64,000 bases of DNA, taken from Ruminococcus sp. AM22-13 (GTDB lineage: Bacteria > Bacillota > Clostridia > Lachnospirales > Lachnospiraceae). The notes under the pieces were generated by a model. It was not told where the DNA came from, did not search any database, and saw only the letters and a list, made by a program, of their open reading frames with translations. Positions 7,867-16,713 of this stretch are shown one piece after another. The translations under genes were made by a program, and so were the position numbers. Within the stretch, counting starts at the first letter, position 1, and the number at the start of each line of letters is the position of its first letter. The DNA lies in the NCBI RefSeq assembly GCF_003471165.1, contig NZ_QRIL01000015.1:37193-101192 (forward strand), in the 5' to 3' direction.

Positions 7867-8916
7867 TTATCCCAATCTGGACAAAAGCTGTTCCAATGCT
7901 TCGTAGCTCTCAATCGTATTTGACTCTCTTCGAAGTCCGGCGCTGTGACGCATTCCTGCGGTATACCAGGCGACATGTTTGCGCATCTCACGAATTCCTA
8001 CAAACTCACCTTTTAGCTCTATCTGCTTTCTCGCATGTCGCAGGACCATCTCACAGATTTCCTCTGCCGACGGGCGTCCCAGCAGTTCTCCTGTCTGGAA
8101 GTAGTGATTCAGTTCCCTGAACAGCCATGGATTTCCTCTCACTGCACGTCCGATCATGACCGCATCGCAGCCAGTCTGTTTTATCAAAGCTTCTGCCTTC
8201 AGCGGAGAATCTACATCCCCATTTCCGACCACCGGAATCGTGATTGCTTCTTTTACTCTGCGGATGGTATCCCAGTCTGCGGTACCTGAATAATATTGCT
8301 GTCTGGTACGGCCATGTACGGCAAGTGCTGCCGCACCCGCATCCTCAATACGTTTTGCGATTTCCACGATATCTATCGGTTCATTTTCAAAGCCAATACG
8401 CACTTTGACAGTTACAGGCTTTTTAATAGCAGATGACACTTTTCGGACAATCTCTTCAATCAAATCCGGGGTTTTCAACAATGCAGAACCCTCGCCATTG
8501 TTTACAACCTTTGGCACCGGGCATCCCATATTGATATCCAGAATGTCAAACTCTCTGTCCTCAATAGATTTCGCCACCTCCGCCATGAGGTCTGGTTCAC
8601 TGCCAAAAAGCTGCATGGAAACCGGGTGCTCACAAGGGTCAATTTCCATCAATGCGTAAGTGTTTTTATTATGGAAAGAAATTGCCTTGGCGCTGATCAT
8701 TTCCATACAGATCAGCCCCGCTCCCTGCTCCTTGCACAGAGTTCGAAACGGCAGATCCGTCACTCCGGCCATCGGTGCCAGCACAAATGGATTGTCAATC
8801 TGGACGTTACCGATTTTCCATTGCATCTGGATTGGTTTCCCATCTGCCCCCACCAGTCTGCTACCTGTCCGCGCAGGATTCTCTTTCATGCTTTCCATTC
8901 TATCTGTCCCTTGCAT
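7867..8916 (-). CDS. dusB: tRNA-dihydrouridine synthase (DusB type)
   Basis: An FMN-dependent enzyme that reduces specific uridines in tRNA D-loops to dihydrouridine. The 349 residues form a TIM barrel. Visible signatures are LAPMAGVTDLPFR near the start of the barrel, NMGCPVPKV with the catalytic Cys, the VKVRIGF strand, VHGRTRQQYYSG and the FMN phosphate loop VVGNGDV. The C-terminal helical domain contains EMRKHVAWYTAG. About 30 residues precede the usual MQWKIGNV start. The ATG at 8916 was chosen because GAGGA lies 8 nt upstream and it falls 4 nt after the stop of the preceding gene, suggesting translational coupling. An internal start at MQWKIG remains possible. Confidence 0.92.
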   Translation of the reverse strand: MQGTDRMESMKENPARTGSRLVGADGKPIQMQWKIGNVQIDNPFVLAPMAGVTDLPFRTLCKEQGAGLICMEMISAKAISFHNKNTYALMEIDPCEHPVSMQLFGSEPDLMAEVAKSIEDREFDILDINMGCPVPKVVNNGEGSALLKTPDLIEEIVRKVSSAIKKPVTVKVRIGFENEPIDIVEIAKRIEDAGAAALAVHGRTRQQYYSGTADWDTIRRVKEAITIPVVGNGDVDSPLKAEALIKQTGCDAVMIGRAVRGNPWLFRELNHYFQTGELLGRPSAEEICEMVLRHARKQIELKGEFVGIREMRKHVAWYTAGMRHSAGLRRESNTIESYEALEQLLSRLG

Positions 8917-8920
8917 GAAT

Positions 8921-9286
8921 TTATTCCTCACTGCCCGGTGTTTTCTTCAGTTCTTCTTCAGGAATGTCTCCCAGGAAGAATACTTTGTAATACATTTCCA
9001 GGGATTCCAGAAGTTCTTTCTTCTCCTGCTGAATCTGCTTGATTTTCAGTCCGCTTCCGATTTCATCATAGCGGGCATCTGCCTCCAGTGCCTCTGTCTT
9101 GAACTGGAGTCTTCCATTTTCGTCAAATTCCAATGTCAGGATTCCGCCTACATCTTCTGTATAAAGAACGCACATGATCTGCAGTTCTTTCTTTACATGA
9201 TCCGGAAGTGCATTGAAGTCCTGGTTAAAATAAAATTTCTTCTCGTAGGCGCTTGCGCCGCAGAGAGTAATGTTGTTCTGATACAT
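8921..9286 (-). CDS. conserved Lachnospiraceae protein of unknown function (DUF6145-like)
   Basis: A 121-residue soluble protein beginning MYQNNITLCGASAYEKKFYF, then LQIMCVLYTEDVGGILTLEFDENGRL and an acidic tail. I recognise the pattern as a family that sits just upstream of dusB in many Lachnospiraceae (probably DUF6145); its function is unknown. A GAGGGA site lies upstream with rather long spacing. It ends 4 nt before dusB and is probably cotranscribed with birA upstream and dusB downstream. Confidence 0.75.
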   Translation of the reverse strand: MYQNNITLCGASAYEKKFYFNQDFNALPDHVKKELQIMCVLYTEDVGGILTLEFDENGRLQFKTEALEADARYDEIGSGLKIKQIQQEKKELLESLEMYYKVFFLGDIPEEELKKTPGSEE

Positions 9287-9324
9287 ATATTACTATTTCC
9301 CTCTTTCGCTATATCACTTCTTTA

Positions 9325-10134
9325 TTACACATAACTGTAAAGCCCGCGCACTGAAACTTCTCCCGCGCTGACTTTTGTGATTTCTTTATCCTGCTTCTCC
9401 ACAAGCAGTTCACCCTTTTCATCGATTCCTCTGCAGATTCCTTCAAAACTCTTGCTTCCATCCAGCACTCTTACCGGCTGGTTCAGGTTTGCCAGAATCT
9501 TATGGTAATCTTCCAGGAGATGTGTGAAATCACAGGTCTGCACAAATTTCTCATAGTTAATCTCAAAGTATTTCATCACCTGCGAGATTACCTGATTTCT
9601 GTCGTACTCCTGACCACTTTCAAGGATCAATGATGTCGCCTTATCCTGCATTTCTTCCGGAAATTCTTTAAGATTTACATTGATTCCCACTCCGATGAGG
9701 ACATAATTGATCTTCACTCCATTTGTTCCCATTTCCGTCAGGATTCCGCAGATCTTTTTTCTGGAAATGACCACATCGTTCGGCCACTTGATACTTACCT
9801 CAAAGCCCAGTTCTTCTACCGCCTGTGCCACTGCAAGTCCCATAACCAGCGTCAGCATAGACGCATACTGCGGAGAAAATTCCGGTCTGAGAAGCAAAGT
9901 CATCATAATAGAACTTCCTTCCGGCGCTTCCCATTTTCTGTCAAAACGGCCTCTGCCTGCTGACTGAAATTCTGCAACTGCCAGTGTTCCATGCTCTGCA
10001 CCTTCTTTTGCAAGGCGCTTGATCCATGAATTCGTAGAATCTGTTTCTTTTGCAAAATGGACGGTTTTGCCCGCCCATTTTGTATTTATTGCCTTTGAAA
10101 TTGTTTCTTCATTATACCGATCATTCTGTGCCAT
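9325..10134 (-). CDS. birA: biotin-[acetyl-CoA-carboxylase] ligase, monofunctional
   Basis: Activates biotin as biotinyl-AMP and transfers it to the biotin-carrier lysine of carboxylases. Signatures are TDSTNSW (about 32), the adenylate-binding loop AGRGRFDRKWE (about 60-70), KWPNDVVI with the catalytic Lys (about 118), ILTEMG and VLIGVGINVN, and an SH3-like C-terminal domain. At 269 residues it lacks the N-terminal winged helix of E. coli BirA, so it should not act as a repressor. Its ATG overlaps the argF stop codon by one base (TAATG), which points to translational coupling. Confidence 0.93.
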   Translation of the reverse strand: MAQNDRYNEETISKAINTKWAGKTVHFAKETDSTNSWIKRLAKEGAEHGTLAVAEFQSAGRGRFDRKWEAPEGSSIMMTLLLRPEFSPQYASMLTLVMGLAVAQAVEELGFEVSIKWPNDVVISRKKICGILTEMGTNGVKINYVLIGVGINVNLKEFPEEMQDKATSLILESGQEYDRNQVISQVMKYFEINYEKFVQTCDFTHLLEDYHKILANLNQPVRVLDGSKSFEGICRGIDEKGELLVEKQDKEITKVSAGEVSVRGLYSYV

Positions 10135-11135
10135 TATTTGTTCTCCGGCTCTCCTAATGTTGCTACCATAACTGCTTTGATGGTATGCATACGGTTTTCT
10201 GCCTCGTCAAATACTTTGGACTGTTCAGACTCAAATACTTCGTCTGTTACTTCCATATCTGTCAGGTTAAATCTCTCTCCCATTTCCTTGCCAATCTTTG
10301 TCTTAAGATCATGGAATGCTGGCAGGCAGTGAAGGAAGATTGCATTCTCTCCTGCGTTCCTCATAACATCTTTTGTTACTTTATAAGGTGTCAGATCATG
10401 GATTCTCTCTGTCCATACTTCGTCCGGCTCACCCATGGATACCCATACATCTGTATAGATAACATCTGCATCTTTTGTTCCTGTCTGAACATCTTCTGTA
10501 AGAGTGATGCTTCCGCCGGATGCTTTTGCATATTCCTCACACTGAGCAACAAGCTCTGCATTCGGGAAATATTTCTTAGTTGTGCAGGCTACGAAATGCA
10601 TACCAAGTTTTGTGCAGGCAATCATCAGAGAGTTACCCATGTTGTAACGGGCATCGCCCATATATACCAGTTTGCGGCCTTTTAAATCACCGAAATGTTC
10701 ACGGATTGTCAGCATATCTGCAATCATCTGTGTCGGATGGTATTCGTTTGTCAGACCGTTCCATACCGGAACACCTGCATGTTTTGCAAGTTCTTCTACA
10801 ACTTCCTGACCAAATCCACGATATTCGATACCATCATACATTCTTCCCAGAACTCTTGCTGTATCTGCAATGCTTTCTTTCTTACCGATCTGAGAACCTG
10901 TAGGATCCAGATATGTACTTCCCATTCCAAGGTCATGAGCAGCTACTTCGAAAGAGCAGCGGGTTCTTGTACTTGTTTTTTCAAAAATCAGCGCAATGTT
11001 TTTGCCCTTGTAATATTCATGAAGCTCTCCGGCTTTTTTCTTTGCTTTAAGTTCTGCGGATAAATCAATGAGATATGTGATCTCTTCTGGTGTAAAATCT
11101 TTCAGTGTCAGAAAATTTCTTCCTTTTAAATTCAT
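10134..11135 (-). CDS. argF: ornithine carbamoyltransferase
   Basis: Condenses carbamoyl phosphate with ornithine to give citrulline. The 333 residues carry the carbamoyl-phosphate loop STRTRCSFE (about 56-64), [11 protein letters not shown], the ornithine-side DVWVSMGE and [10 protein letters not shown] with the catalytic Cys. Length and motifs fit both anabolic ArgF and catabolic ArcB. No arcA or arcC gene is nearby, so the anabolic role is more likely. The ribosome-binding site is GGGGAG, 9 nt upstream. It heads a run argF-birA-DUF-dusB. No ARG-box-like operator could be assigned upstream. Confidence 0.93.
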   Translation of the reverse strand: MNLKGRNFLTLKDFTPEEITYLIDLSAELKAKKKAGELHEYYKGKNIALIFEKTSTRTRCSFEVAAHDLGMGSTYLDPTGSQIGKKESIADTARVLGRMYDGIEYRGFGQEVVEELAKHAGVPVWNGLTNEYHPTQMIADMLTIREHFGDLKGRKLVYMGDARYNMGNSLMIACTKLGMHFVACTTKKYFPNAELVAQCEEYAKASGGSITLTEDVQTGTKDADVIYTDVWVSMGEPDEVWTERIHDLTPYKVTKDVMRNAGENAIFLHCLPAFHDLKTKIGKEMGERFNLTDMEVTDEVFESEQSKVFDEAENRMHTIKAVMVATLGEPENK

Positions 11136-11164
11136 GATAATTCTCTCCCCGATGTCATTTATTT

Positions 11165-11191
11165 GTTACTGTTCACTTCGTGTACAGTAAC
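11165..11191. mobile_element. minimal MITE-like palindrome (27 bp)
   Basis: GTTACTGTTCAC meets GTACAGTAAC through a 5-nt centre, so almost only the inverted repeats remain. The flanks ATTTATTT and ATTTATGT match at 7 of 8 positions, as in an 8-bp target duplication. It lies 30 nt upstream of the argF start and could fold in the argF leader mRNA. Confidence 0.6.
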
Positions 11192-11214
11192 ATTTATGTC
11201 CTTTTATTCCTATG

Positions 11215-11280
11215 TAATGAAGCAGATATCTCATTATTGAAAACAGAGTAAACAATAACGAAAATCTCTATCTGCTTCAT
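11215..11280. repeat. TAATGAAGCAGATA inverted repeat
   Basis: TAATGAAGCAGATA and TATCTGCTTCATTA (14 bp, perfect) are separated by about 35 bp between argF and the SPFH gene. The arms could form a transcript stem at the 3' end of the SPFH gene, but there is no good T-run. Confidence 0.5.
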
Positions 11281-11302
11281 TAATAATCCACTTTATAAAT
11301 TA

Positions 11303-12244
11303 TTATTTATCAGTCTCAGACTTCGGATCAGTTACGATCTCTTTCAAAGAACTTGCCAGACCGGCGATTCCCTGAATATCTGACGGAATAATGATCTTGG
11401 TTGCTTTTCCATCTGCTGCTTTAGCAAAGGCTTCCAGACTCTTCAATGTCAGAACTGCTTCATCTGCTCCCGCTTCTCTGATCATGCGGATACCCTCTGC
11501 GTTGGCATTCTGTACCTTCAGAACTGCCTCAGCCTGACCTTCCGCTTCCTTGATCATACGCTCTTTCTGCGCTTCGGCACGAAGGATCGCTGCCTGTTTC
11601 TCAGCTTCTGCGTCCAGAATTGCGGACTGTTTTTTACCTTCTGCTACAAGGATCGTAGATTTCTTCTGACCTTCTGCAATCAGGATTGCCTCACGGCGTT
11701 CACGCTCGGCTTTCATCTGTTTCTCCATCGCATCCTGGATGGCTGCCGGAGGAATGATATTCTTTAATTCCACACGGTTAACCTTAATTCCCCATGGATC
11801 AGTTGCTTCATCAAGAGAAGCTCTCATCTTGGTGTTGATAGTTTCACGGGATGTCAGTGTCTCATCCAGTTCCATGTCACCGATAATATTTCTTAAGGTT
11901 GTTGCGGACAGATTCTCGATGGCCATGATCGGATTCTCTACTCCATAGGTGTAAAGCTTCGGATCTGTGATCTGGAAAAATACAACTGTATCGATCTGCA
12001 TGGTTACGTTATCCTTTGTAATAACCGGCTGCGGTGGAAAATCCACTACCTGTTCCTTCAGATTTACCTTTCTTGCTACTCGTTCAATGAACGGAATCTT
12101 GAAATGAATTCCGGTGCTCCAGGTTGCCTGATAAGCGCCAAGGCGTTCCAGAATCACTGCATATGCCTGTGGCACGATGCGGATGCAGGATGCAAGTACC
12201 CATACTGCGATAATGATAATGACTATCAGAAAAACCACGCCCAT
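11303..12244 (-). CDS. SPFH/Band 7 membrane protein (QmcA/paraslipin-like)
   Basis: A 313-residue stomatin-type scaffold. One membrane helix (residues 2-20) precedes the SPFH domain (VPQAYAVILERLGAYQATW, then VDFPPQPVITKDNVTMQIDTVVFFQI, about 25-170). A long helical stretch follows, rich in Ala/Glu/Lys (AEGQKKSTILVAEGKKQSAILDAEAEKQ, about 190-250, heptad-like). Such proteins form large membrane-bound rings and organise microdomains or control proteases. It directly follows an NfeD-type gene (2 nt gap), the classic partner pair, so the two products probably work together. The ribosome-binding site is AGGAGG. Confidence 0.9.
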   Translation of the reverse strand: MGVVFLIVIIIIAVWVLASCIRIVPQAYAVILERLGAYQATWSTGIHFKIPFIERVARKVNLKEQVVDFPPQPVITKDNVTMQIDTVVFFQITDPKLYTYGVENPIMAIENLSATTLRNIIGDMELDETLTSRETINTKMRASLDEATDPWGIKVNRVELKNIIPPAAIQDAMEKQMKAERERREAILIAEGQKKSTILVAEGKKQSAILDAEAEKQAAILRAEAQKERMIKEAEGQAEAVLKVQNANAEGIRMIREAGADEAVLTLKSLEAFAKAADGKATKIIIPSDIQGIAGLASSLKEIVTDPKSETDK

Positions 12245-12246
12245 AA

Positions 12247-12681
12247 CTAATCCTCCTTATTTTGTTTTACAATGAGTTTCACACCGCGGATCTCCTGAAT
12301 CGTCACGACGGTGTCTTTGCCGATTTTTTCGTCATCGGCAGAACGTGCAGTCCATTCAATGTCATTGATACGAACCTGACCTGTCTGTGCCAGATTGTCA
12401 ATGTCCTGAATCACAACTGCTTTCTTTCCAATCAGACTGTTTACATTGGTCTGTGTGGTTTCTTTGTTGAAGTACTTCATGGCCAAAGGTCTGGTAAAAA
12501 TCAAAAGTACCAGAGAAACGCACAAAAAACACAGTATCTGTACAGTCAGGTTCGCCCCTGCATAACACGCAATAGCTGCGACCAATGCGCCTCCGGCAAA
12601 CCAGATGGTGGTGAGGCCTGCTGTGATTGCTTCTATCACAAGCAATAATGCAAGAAATCCAAGCCAGATCAAAGGCTGCAT
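12247..12681 (-). CDS. NfeD-like membrane protein (OB-fold, SPFH partner)
   Basis: A 144-residue protein. Two or three membrane helices occupy about residues 4-70 (LIWLGFLALLLVIEAITAG; AALVAAIACYAG; LCFLCVSLVLLIFT). A soluble OB-fold follows (SLIGKKAVVIQDIDN..GQVRINDIEWTARSADDEKI), the NfeD C-terminal domain. NfeD proteins pair with SPFH proteins, and the next gene is one. The short form lacks the N-terminal ClpP-like protease domain. The ribosome-binding site is GGGGGAG, 5 nt before the ATG. Confidence 0.88.
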   Translation of the reverse strand: MQPLIWLGFLALLLVIEAITAGLTTIWFAGGALVAAIACYAGANLTVQILCFLCVSLVLLIFTRPLAMKYFNKETTQTNVNSLIGKKAVVIQDIDNLAQTGQVRINDIEWTARSADDEKIGKDTVVTIQEIRGVKLIVKQNKED

Positions 12682-12721
12682 GAAACTCCCCCTTTCTGAT
12701 ATGTGCTGACATCAGTCAAAG

Positions 12722-12778
12722 CAACTATTCTGGTACAGTATCTCAACAGACAAATATCGCTGCCAGAATAGCTATTCT
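12722..12778. repeat. AACTATTCTGG / CCAGAATAG inverted repeat
   Basis: ACTATTCTGG at about 12723 and CCAGAATAGCTATTC at about 12761 form an imperfect stem between the TrmH-type gene and nfeD. It resembles a degenerate MITE-like end (GTAACTATTCAG) and may act as a 3' stem-loop for the methyltransferase gene. Confidence 0.4.
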
Positions 12779-12779
12779 T

Positions 12780-13553
12780 TCATCTTCTCTGACGTGCAGC
12801 CTCATACATGAGAATTCCAGATGCCATGGCGGCATTCAGGGATTCTACTTTTCCACACATAGGAATCCTGATCAGACAATCTGCACTCTCCGCAGCCTCA
12901 TCTGTCAGACCTTTTCCCTCATTGCCGATCAGGAACGCAGTTCCTCCTGTGTAGGATTCCTGATCATAAGAGTTCTTTCCATGCAGATGTGCCGCAAAAG
13001 TGCGGATATTTCTGTCTTTCAGTTCCTGTGTTAATGATACCACACTTTCTACATATAGAAAAGGCATTCTGTAGACAGAGCCCATCGTAGATCGTATAAC
13101 TTTCGGGTTAGTGATATCCACGCAAGTCTTTGTCAGAAGGATTCCACTTACTCCGGCACCCTCGCCTGTACGGAGAATCGTTCCTGCATTTCCCGGATCC
13201 TGCAGATCCTCCAGGATCATGACCAGCGGGTTCTCTCCGCCAAGAATATCCTCTATTGTATAGGAGGGTTTTTTCAACACAGTAAGGATTCCCTGTGGAG
13301 TCTGTGTATCGCTCATCTGACGGAAAACAGAATCTGCAACTATTTCATATGGAAGTTTCTCCACCTGGGCCATCAGTCCTGTATCGCCGGTAAGTGTCTC
13401 TGACACATACACTTTAGAAACCCATTCCCTTGGTGCCTCGCCAAACATTTTTCTTCCTTCTGCAACAAAAAGCCCTTGTTCTCTGCGGGCTTTTGTTTTC
13501 TGGTTTAACTGTATGATATTTTTTACCTGTCCATTATTTACACTGGTGATCAT
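12780..13553 (-). CDS. TrmH/SpoU-family RNA 2'-O-methyltransferase
   Basis: A 257-residue enzyme that transfers methyl from S-adenosylmethionine to a ribose 2'-OH in rRNA or tRNA. The N-terminal substrate-binding domain starts VNNGQVKNIIQLNQKTKARREQGLF. The SPOUT domain shows the three trefoil-knot motifs: DPGNAGTILRTGEGAG (about 122), FLIGNEGKGL (about 208) and IRIPMCGKVESLNAAMAS (about 228). The target RNA cannot be told from sequence. GAGGA precedes the ATG and the gene starts 9 nt after trkA. Confidence 0.9.
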   Translation of the reverse strand: MITSVNNGQVKNIIQLNQKTKARREQGLFVAEGRKMFGEAPREWVSKVYVSETLTGDTGLMAQVEKLPYEIVADSVFRQMSDTQTPQGILTVLKKPSYTIEDILGGENPLVMILEDLQDPGNAGTILRTGEGAGVSGILLTKTCVDITNPKVIRSTMGSVYRMPFLYVESVVSLTQELKDRNIRTFAAHLHGKNSYDQESYTGGTAFLIGNEGKGLTDEAAESADCLIRIPMCGKVESLNAAMASGILMYEAARQRR

Positions 13554-13562
13554 ATATTATCC

Positions 13563-14216
13563 TCAATTTCCCGAAACCTTATTCAGGTCACTGTTTGCTC
13601 CTGCAGCCACTATCGTGCAGTCTGCCGGAAGTGATTTATCCGGCTGCACATTCATATTAATCCGCTCACCCTGTTTCAGCCCGATCAGATTAATATGATA
13701 TTTCTCCCTGATTTTCAGATCCCGGAGTGTTTTTCCTATCCATTCCTGTGGAATCTTAAATTCCGCCATGCTGAAATCGGAAGAAAGTTCGAACATATCG
13801 ATAAAGCCACTGGAGAGTAAATTTCTTGCCACACGGACTCCCATAGAGTGTTCCGGATAGATGACCTTATCCGCTCCGATCTTCTCAAGGATTCTTCCGT
13901 GAAGAGAATTCATTGCTTTCGCCATTACAAAAGGAACGCCAAGTTCTTTCACCTGCATGGTGGCAGTGATACTGGCTTCCATATTTTCAGCTACCGCAAT
14001 GACTGCAACATCTGCATTCTGTACGCCAAGTGACTCCAGGACACCCGGATCACGTACATCTGCTTTGACAGCATATGAAACTTTCTCTGCAATATCCTGC
14101 ACATTGTCATCTTTGTCATCAATGGCAAGCACATCACAGTTCGCCTCTGCCAGCGTGAGCGCTACGGTCATTCCAAACTGGCCAAGACCAATCACTGCAT
14201 AAGATTTGTTCTTCAT
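13563..14216 (-). CDS. trkA: TrkA/KtrA-type potassium uptake regulator
   Basis: The cytoplasmic gating subunit of a Trk/Ktr potassium transporter. The RCK N-domain binds nucleotide through GLGQFGMTVALTLAEANCDVLAIDDK (about 9-35), and the RCK C-domain follows (FSMAEFKIPQEWIGKTLRDLKI to NSDLNKVSGN). I place the start at the ATG at 14216 (MKNKSYAVIG, 217 residues), which matches the family; an upstream in-frame TTG would add 12 odd residues. It follows trkH closely, so the two form a channel-regulator operon. Confidence 0.9.
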   Translation of the reverse strand: MKNKSYAVIGLGQFGMTVALTLAEANCDVLAIDDKDDNVQDIAEKVSYAVKADVRDPGVLESLGVQNADVAVIAVAENMEASITATMQVKELGVPFVMAKAMNSLHGRILEKIGADKVIYPEHSMGVRVARNLLSSGFIDMFELSSDFSMAEFKIPQEWIGKTLRDLKIREKYHINLIGLKQGERINMNVQPDKSLPADCTIVAAGANSDLNKVSGN

Positions 14217-14244
14217 TTCTTCCCAATTTCTCCTTCTAATCCAA

Positions 14245-15639
14245 TTATCCAATCATAATATCCTCAGCCGCAAGATGAGAATCTGATGGCATCTTCTGCG
14301 CACGTACCGTCACTGCTGTTCCCAGAGTCAGCGGACCGATTCTTCCAAGATACATGGTCAGAATCACAATCCATTTACCAATTGCATTCAACTGTGGTGT
14401 CAGGCCTCTGGTCAGGCCTACCGTCGCAACTGCTGAAGTGATCTCATAAACAACATCCTGCACTGCTGTTTTCGGCATAACCGCACATAACAGAATACTC
14501 ATGACAATCAGTACTCCAAATGCCATTCCCGTTACTACAATAGCAGAACGGATATAGCTGTCTCTGATTCTTCTGTGGTGTACTTCTACATCCTTCTTTC
14601 CCTGAAGATTTGATTTCAGACCCAGAAGAAGAACCGCTACAGTAGTGGTCTTAATTCCGCCGGCTGTTCCCATCGGTGAACCGCCAATCAACATCAATAC
14701 CAGACATAACAGATACGTTGCATTGGAAAATCTGTCCTGCCCTACCGTAAAAAATCCTGCAGTTCTTGTCGTTACTGACTGGAATAAAGAAGCCATCCAT
14801 TTCGTCCCGGTGGAATAAGCTCCAATACTATATATATTTCCATGTTCAAACAGAAAGATCAGCACCGTTCCTCCGACAATCAGCGAAACAGTCATAACCA
14901 ATACCATCTTGCTGTGAAGGCGAAGTGTTTTAAATGCCCTGTTCAGAGGAAGTTTCCCCCTGACAACCTGTTTGATCTTATCCCAGATATCCCACCATAC
15001 GACAAATCCAAGTCCTGACATGATAACCAGTCCGATCGTTGTAAAATTCACCACCGGATCCGCAACATACGGTGCCAGACTATCCTCACCAATCAAATCA
15101 ATTCCGGCATTACAGAATGCTGACACTGCCGTAAAAACAGAATAGCCGATTCCCTTTACCGGACCGAACTGAGGAATAAATCGGAACGAATAACAAACAG
15201 CCCCGATTCCCTCGGCCCCCAGTACACAAAGTAACACTTTTCTTACCAAATTCACCATTCCGCTCATTCTATCCATGTTATAGGACTCCTGGATAATGCG
15301 GCGATTTCTCAGCGATATTTTTTTACGCAGACTTATAAAAATAATACTGCCCAGAGAAATCAGTCCCACACCTCCAATCTGGATCAGAACAAGAATGATG
15401 ATCTTGCCGATCAATGTCCATTGCGTTGCCGTAACAACGGTCACAAGTCCTGTCACGCAGACACTTGTAGTTGCCGTAAACATGGCATCTGTAAAAGAAG
15501 TATGGTATCCGGGCGCCGTACAAAACGGCAGCCACAGAAGCAATCCCCCTAAGATAATCACCCCCGCAAAACCGAGGGTAATTATCTGAGCAGTATTTAA
15601 TTTATGCAGTCTGTTATATAACTGCATCCTTTTATTCAT
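14245..15639 (-). CDS. trkH: TrkH/KtrB-type potassium transporter
   Basis: The membrane pore subunit of a potassium uptake system. The 464 residues form the repeated M1-P-M2 architecture. Pore-loop segments with the filter glycine are visible in TTSVCVTGLVTV (about 60), AVSAFCNAGIDLIG (about 170), SVTTRTAGFFTV (about 290) and ITSAVATVGLTRGLT (about 405). TrkA follows immediately. No strong ribosome-binding site precedes the first ATG, which lies 3 nt after the pfkA stop codon, so translation may depend on coupling to pfkA. Confidence 0.9.
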   Translation of the reverse strand: MNKRMQLYNRLHKLNTAQIITLGFAGVIILGGLLLWLPFCTAPGYHTSFTDAMFTATTSVCVTGLVTVVTATQWTLIGKIIILVLIQIGGVGLISLGSIIFISLRKKISLRNRRIIQESYNMDRMSGMVNLVRKVLLCVLGAEGIGAVCYSFRFIPQFGPVKGIGYSVFTAVSAFCNAGIDLIGEDSLAPYVADPVVNFTTIGLVIMSGLGFVVWWDIWDKIKQVVRGKLPLNRAFKTLRLHSKMVLVMTVSLIVGGTVLIFLFEHGNIYSIGAYSTGTKWMASLFQSVTTRTAGFFTVGQDRFSNATYLLCLVLMLIGGSPMGTAGGIKTTTVAVLLLGLKSNLQGKKDVEVHHRRIRDSYIRSAIVVTGMAFGVLIVMSILLCAVMPKTAVQDVVYEITSAVATVGLTRGLTPQLNAIGKWIVILTMYLGRIGPLTLGTAVTVRAQKMPSDSHLAAEDIMIG

Positions 15640-15642
15640 TTG

Positions 15643-16641
15643 TTATTTGTTGTTTTTATCATAGTTATGAGAAAGTGACTGGCATACTTCCCACTGATAA
15701 TCGGAAATACCTTTCTGCATAGCAAGTGCTTCGTTGATATCGAAGTCTACGAATTCGCCATGACGATATCCAACTACACGACAGCTCTTACCGGCAACAA
15801 GAAGATCTACAGCCAGAGCACCCATCATAGATGCGTATACACGGTCCTTACATGTCGGGCTTCCACCACGCTGCATATGTCCAAGGATTGTAGCACGTGT
15901 CTCAATACCGGTAGCAGCTTCGATACGTTTTGCCATTGCTTCTGAATGACCGATACCTTCTGCATTGATGATGATATGATGTTTTTTGCCTTTCTTACGG
16001 CTCTCGATGATGTTGTTGATCAGCTTCTGCTCATTATAATCATATTTCTCAGGAATCAGAACATCCTCTGCACCATTGGCAATACCACACCACAGAGCAA
16101 GGTATCCGGCACCACGTCCCATAACCTCGATGATACTGCATCTCTCATGAGAAGTAGAAGTATCACGTACTTTATCGATTGCTTCCATTGCCGTATTTAC
16201 AGCTGTATCAAACCCGATCGTGTATTCTGTACATGCGATATCAAGGTCAATTGTTCCAGGAAGACCAATTGTGTTGATACCAAGATTTGCAAGCTTCTGA
16301 GCACCTGCGAAAGATCCGTCACCACCGATAACAACAAGTCCGTCGATACCATGTTTCTTACAGATCTCTGCACCACGCTTCTGTCCTTCTTCTGTACGGA
16401 ACTCTGCGCAACGTGCTGTGTAAAGGATTGTACCGCCACGCTCAATTGTATCAGAAACGTCTTTGGCACTCATGTCAATGATCTCTTCATTTAGCAGTCC
16501 ATCGTATCCTTTCAAAATACCTTTTACACTCAGTCCCTGGCTTAAGCCTCTTCTGACTACCGCACGGATTGCAGCGTTCATTCCAGGTGCGTCACCACCG
16601 CTGGTGAGGACACCAATGGTTTTTATCTTCTTTTCTGCCAT
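15643..16641 (-). CDS. pfkA: 6-phosphofructokinase (ATP type)
   Basis: Phosphorylates fructose-6-phosphate, the committed step of glycolysis. The 332 residues include the nucleotide loop TSGGDAPGMNAAIR (about 11-24), VVIGGDGSFAGA with Gly in the position that goes with ATP use, the catalytic segment GLPGTIDLDIACTEYTIGFDTA and RGAGYLALW. The usual TIDND reads TIDLD here: both aspartates are kept and Asn is replaced by Leu. The start at 16641 (MAEKKIKT) has GGAGG 8 nt upstream. The order dnaE-pfkA is common in Firmicutes. Confidence 0.95.
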   Translation of the reverse strand: MAEKKIKTIGVLTSGGDAPGMNAAIRAVVRRGLSQGLSVKGILKGYDGLLNEEIIDMSAKDVSDTIERGGTILYTARCAEFRTEEGQKRGAEICKKHGIDGLVVIGGDGSFAGAQKLANLGINTIGLPGTIDLDIACTEYTIGFDTAVNTAMEAIDKVRDTSTSHERCSIIEVMGRGAGYLALWCGIANGAEDVLIPEKYDYNEQKLINNIIESRKKGKKHHIIINAEGIGHSEAMAKRIEAATGIETRATILGHMQRGGSPTCKDRVYASMMGALAVDLLVAGKSCRVVGYRHGEFVDFDINEALAMQKGISDYQWEVCQSLSHNYDKNNK

Positions 16642-16713
16642 TTTTTCTTCCTCCATCTTATGAATCTATCTCATTTTTACTATACACATATTCGGGTATA
16701 GTTTAGCGCATTT

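Noticed and set aside
11215..11280. ARG-box operator for argF
   Set aside because: The long inverted repeat TAATGAAGCAGATA does not resemble known ArgR boxes and lies closer to the SPFH gene end.
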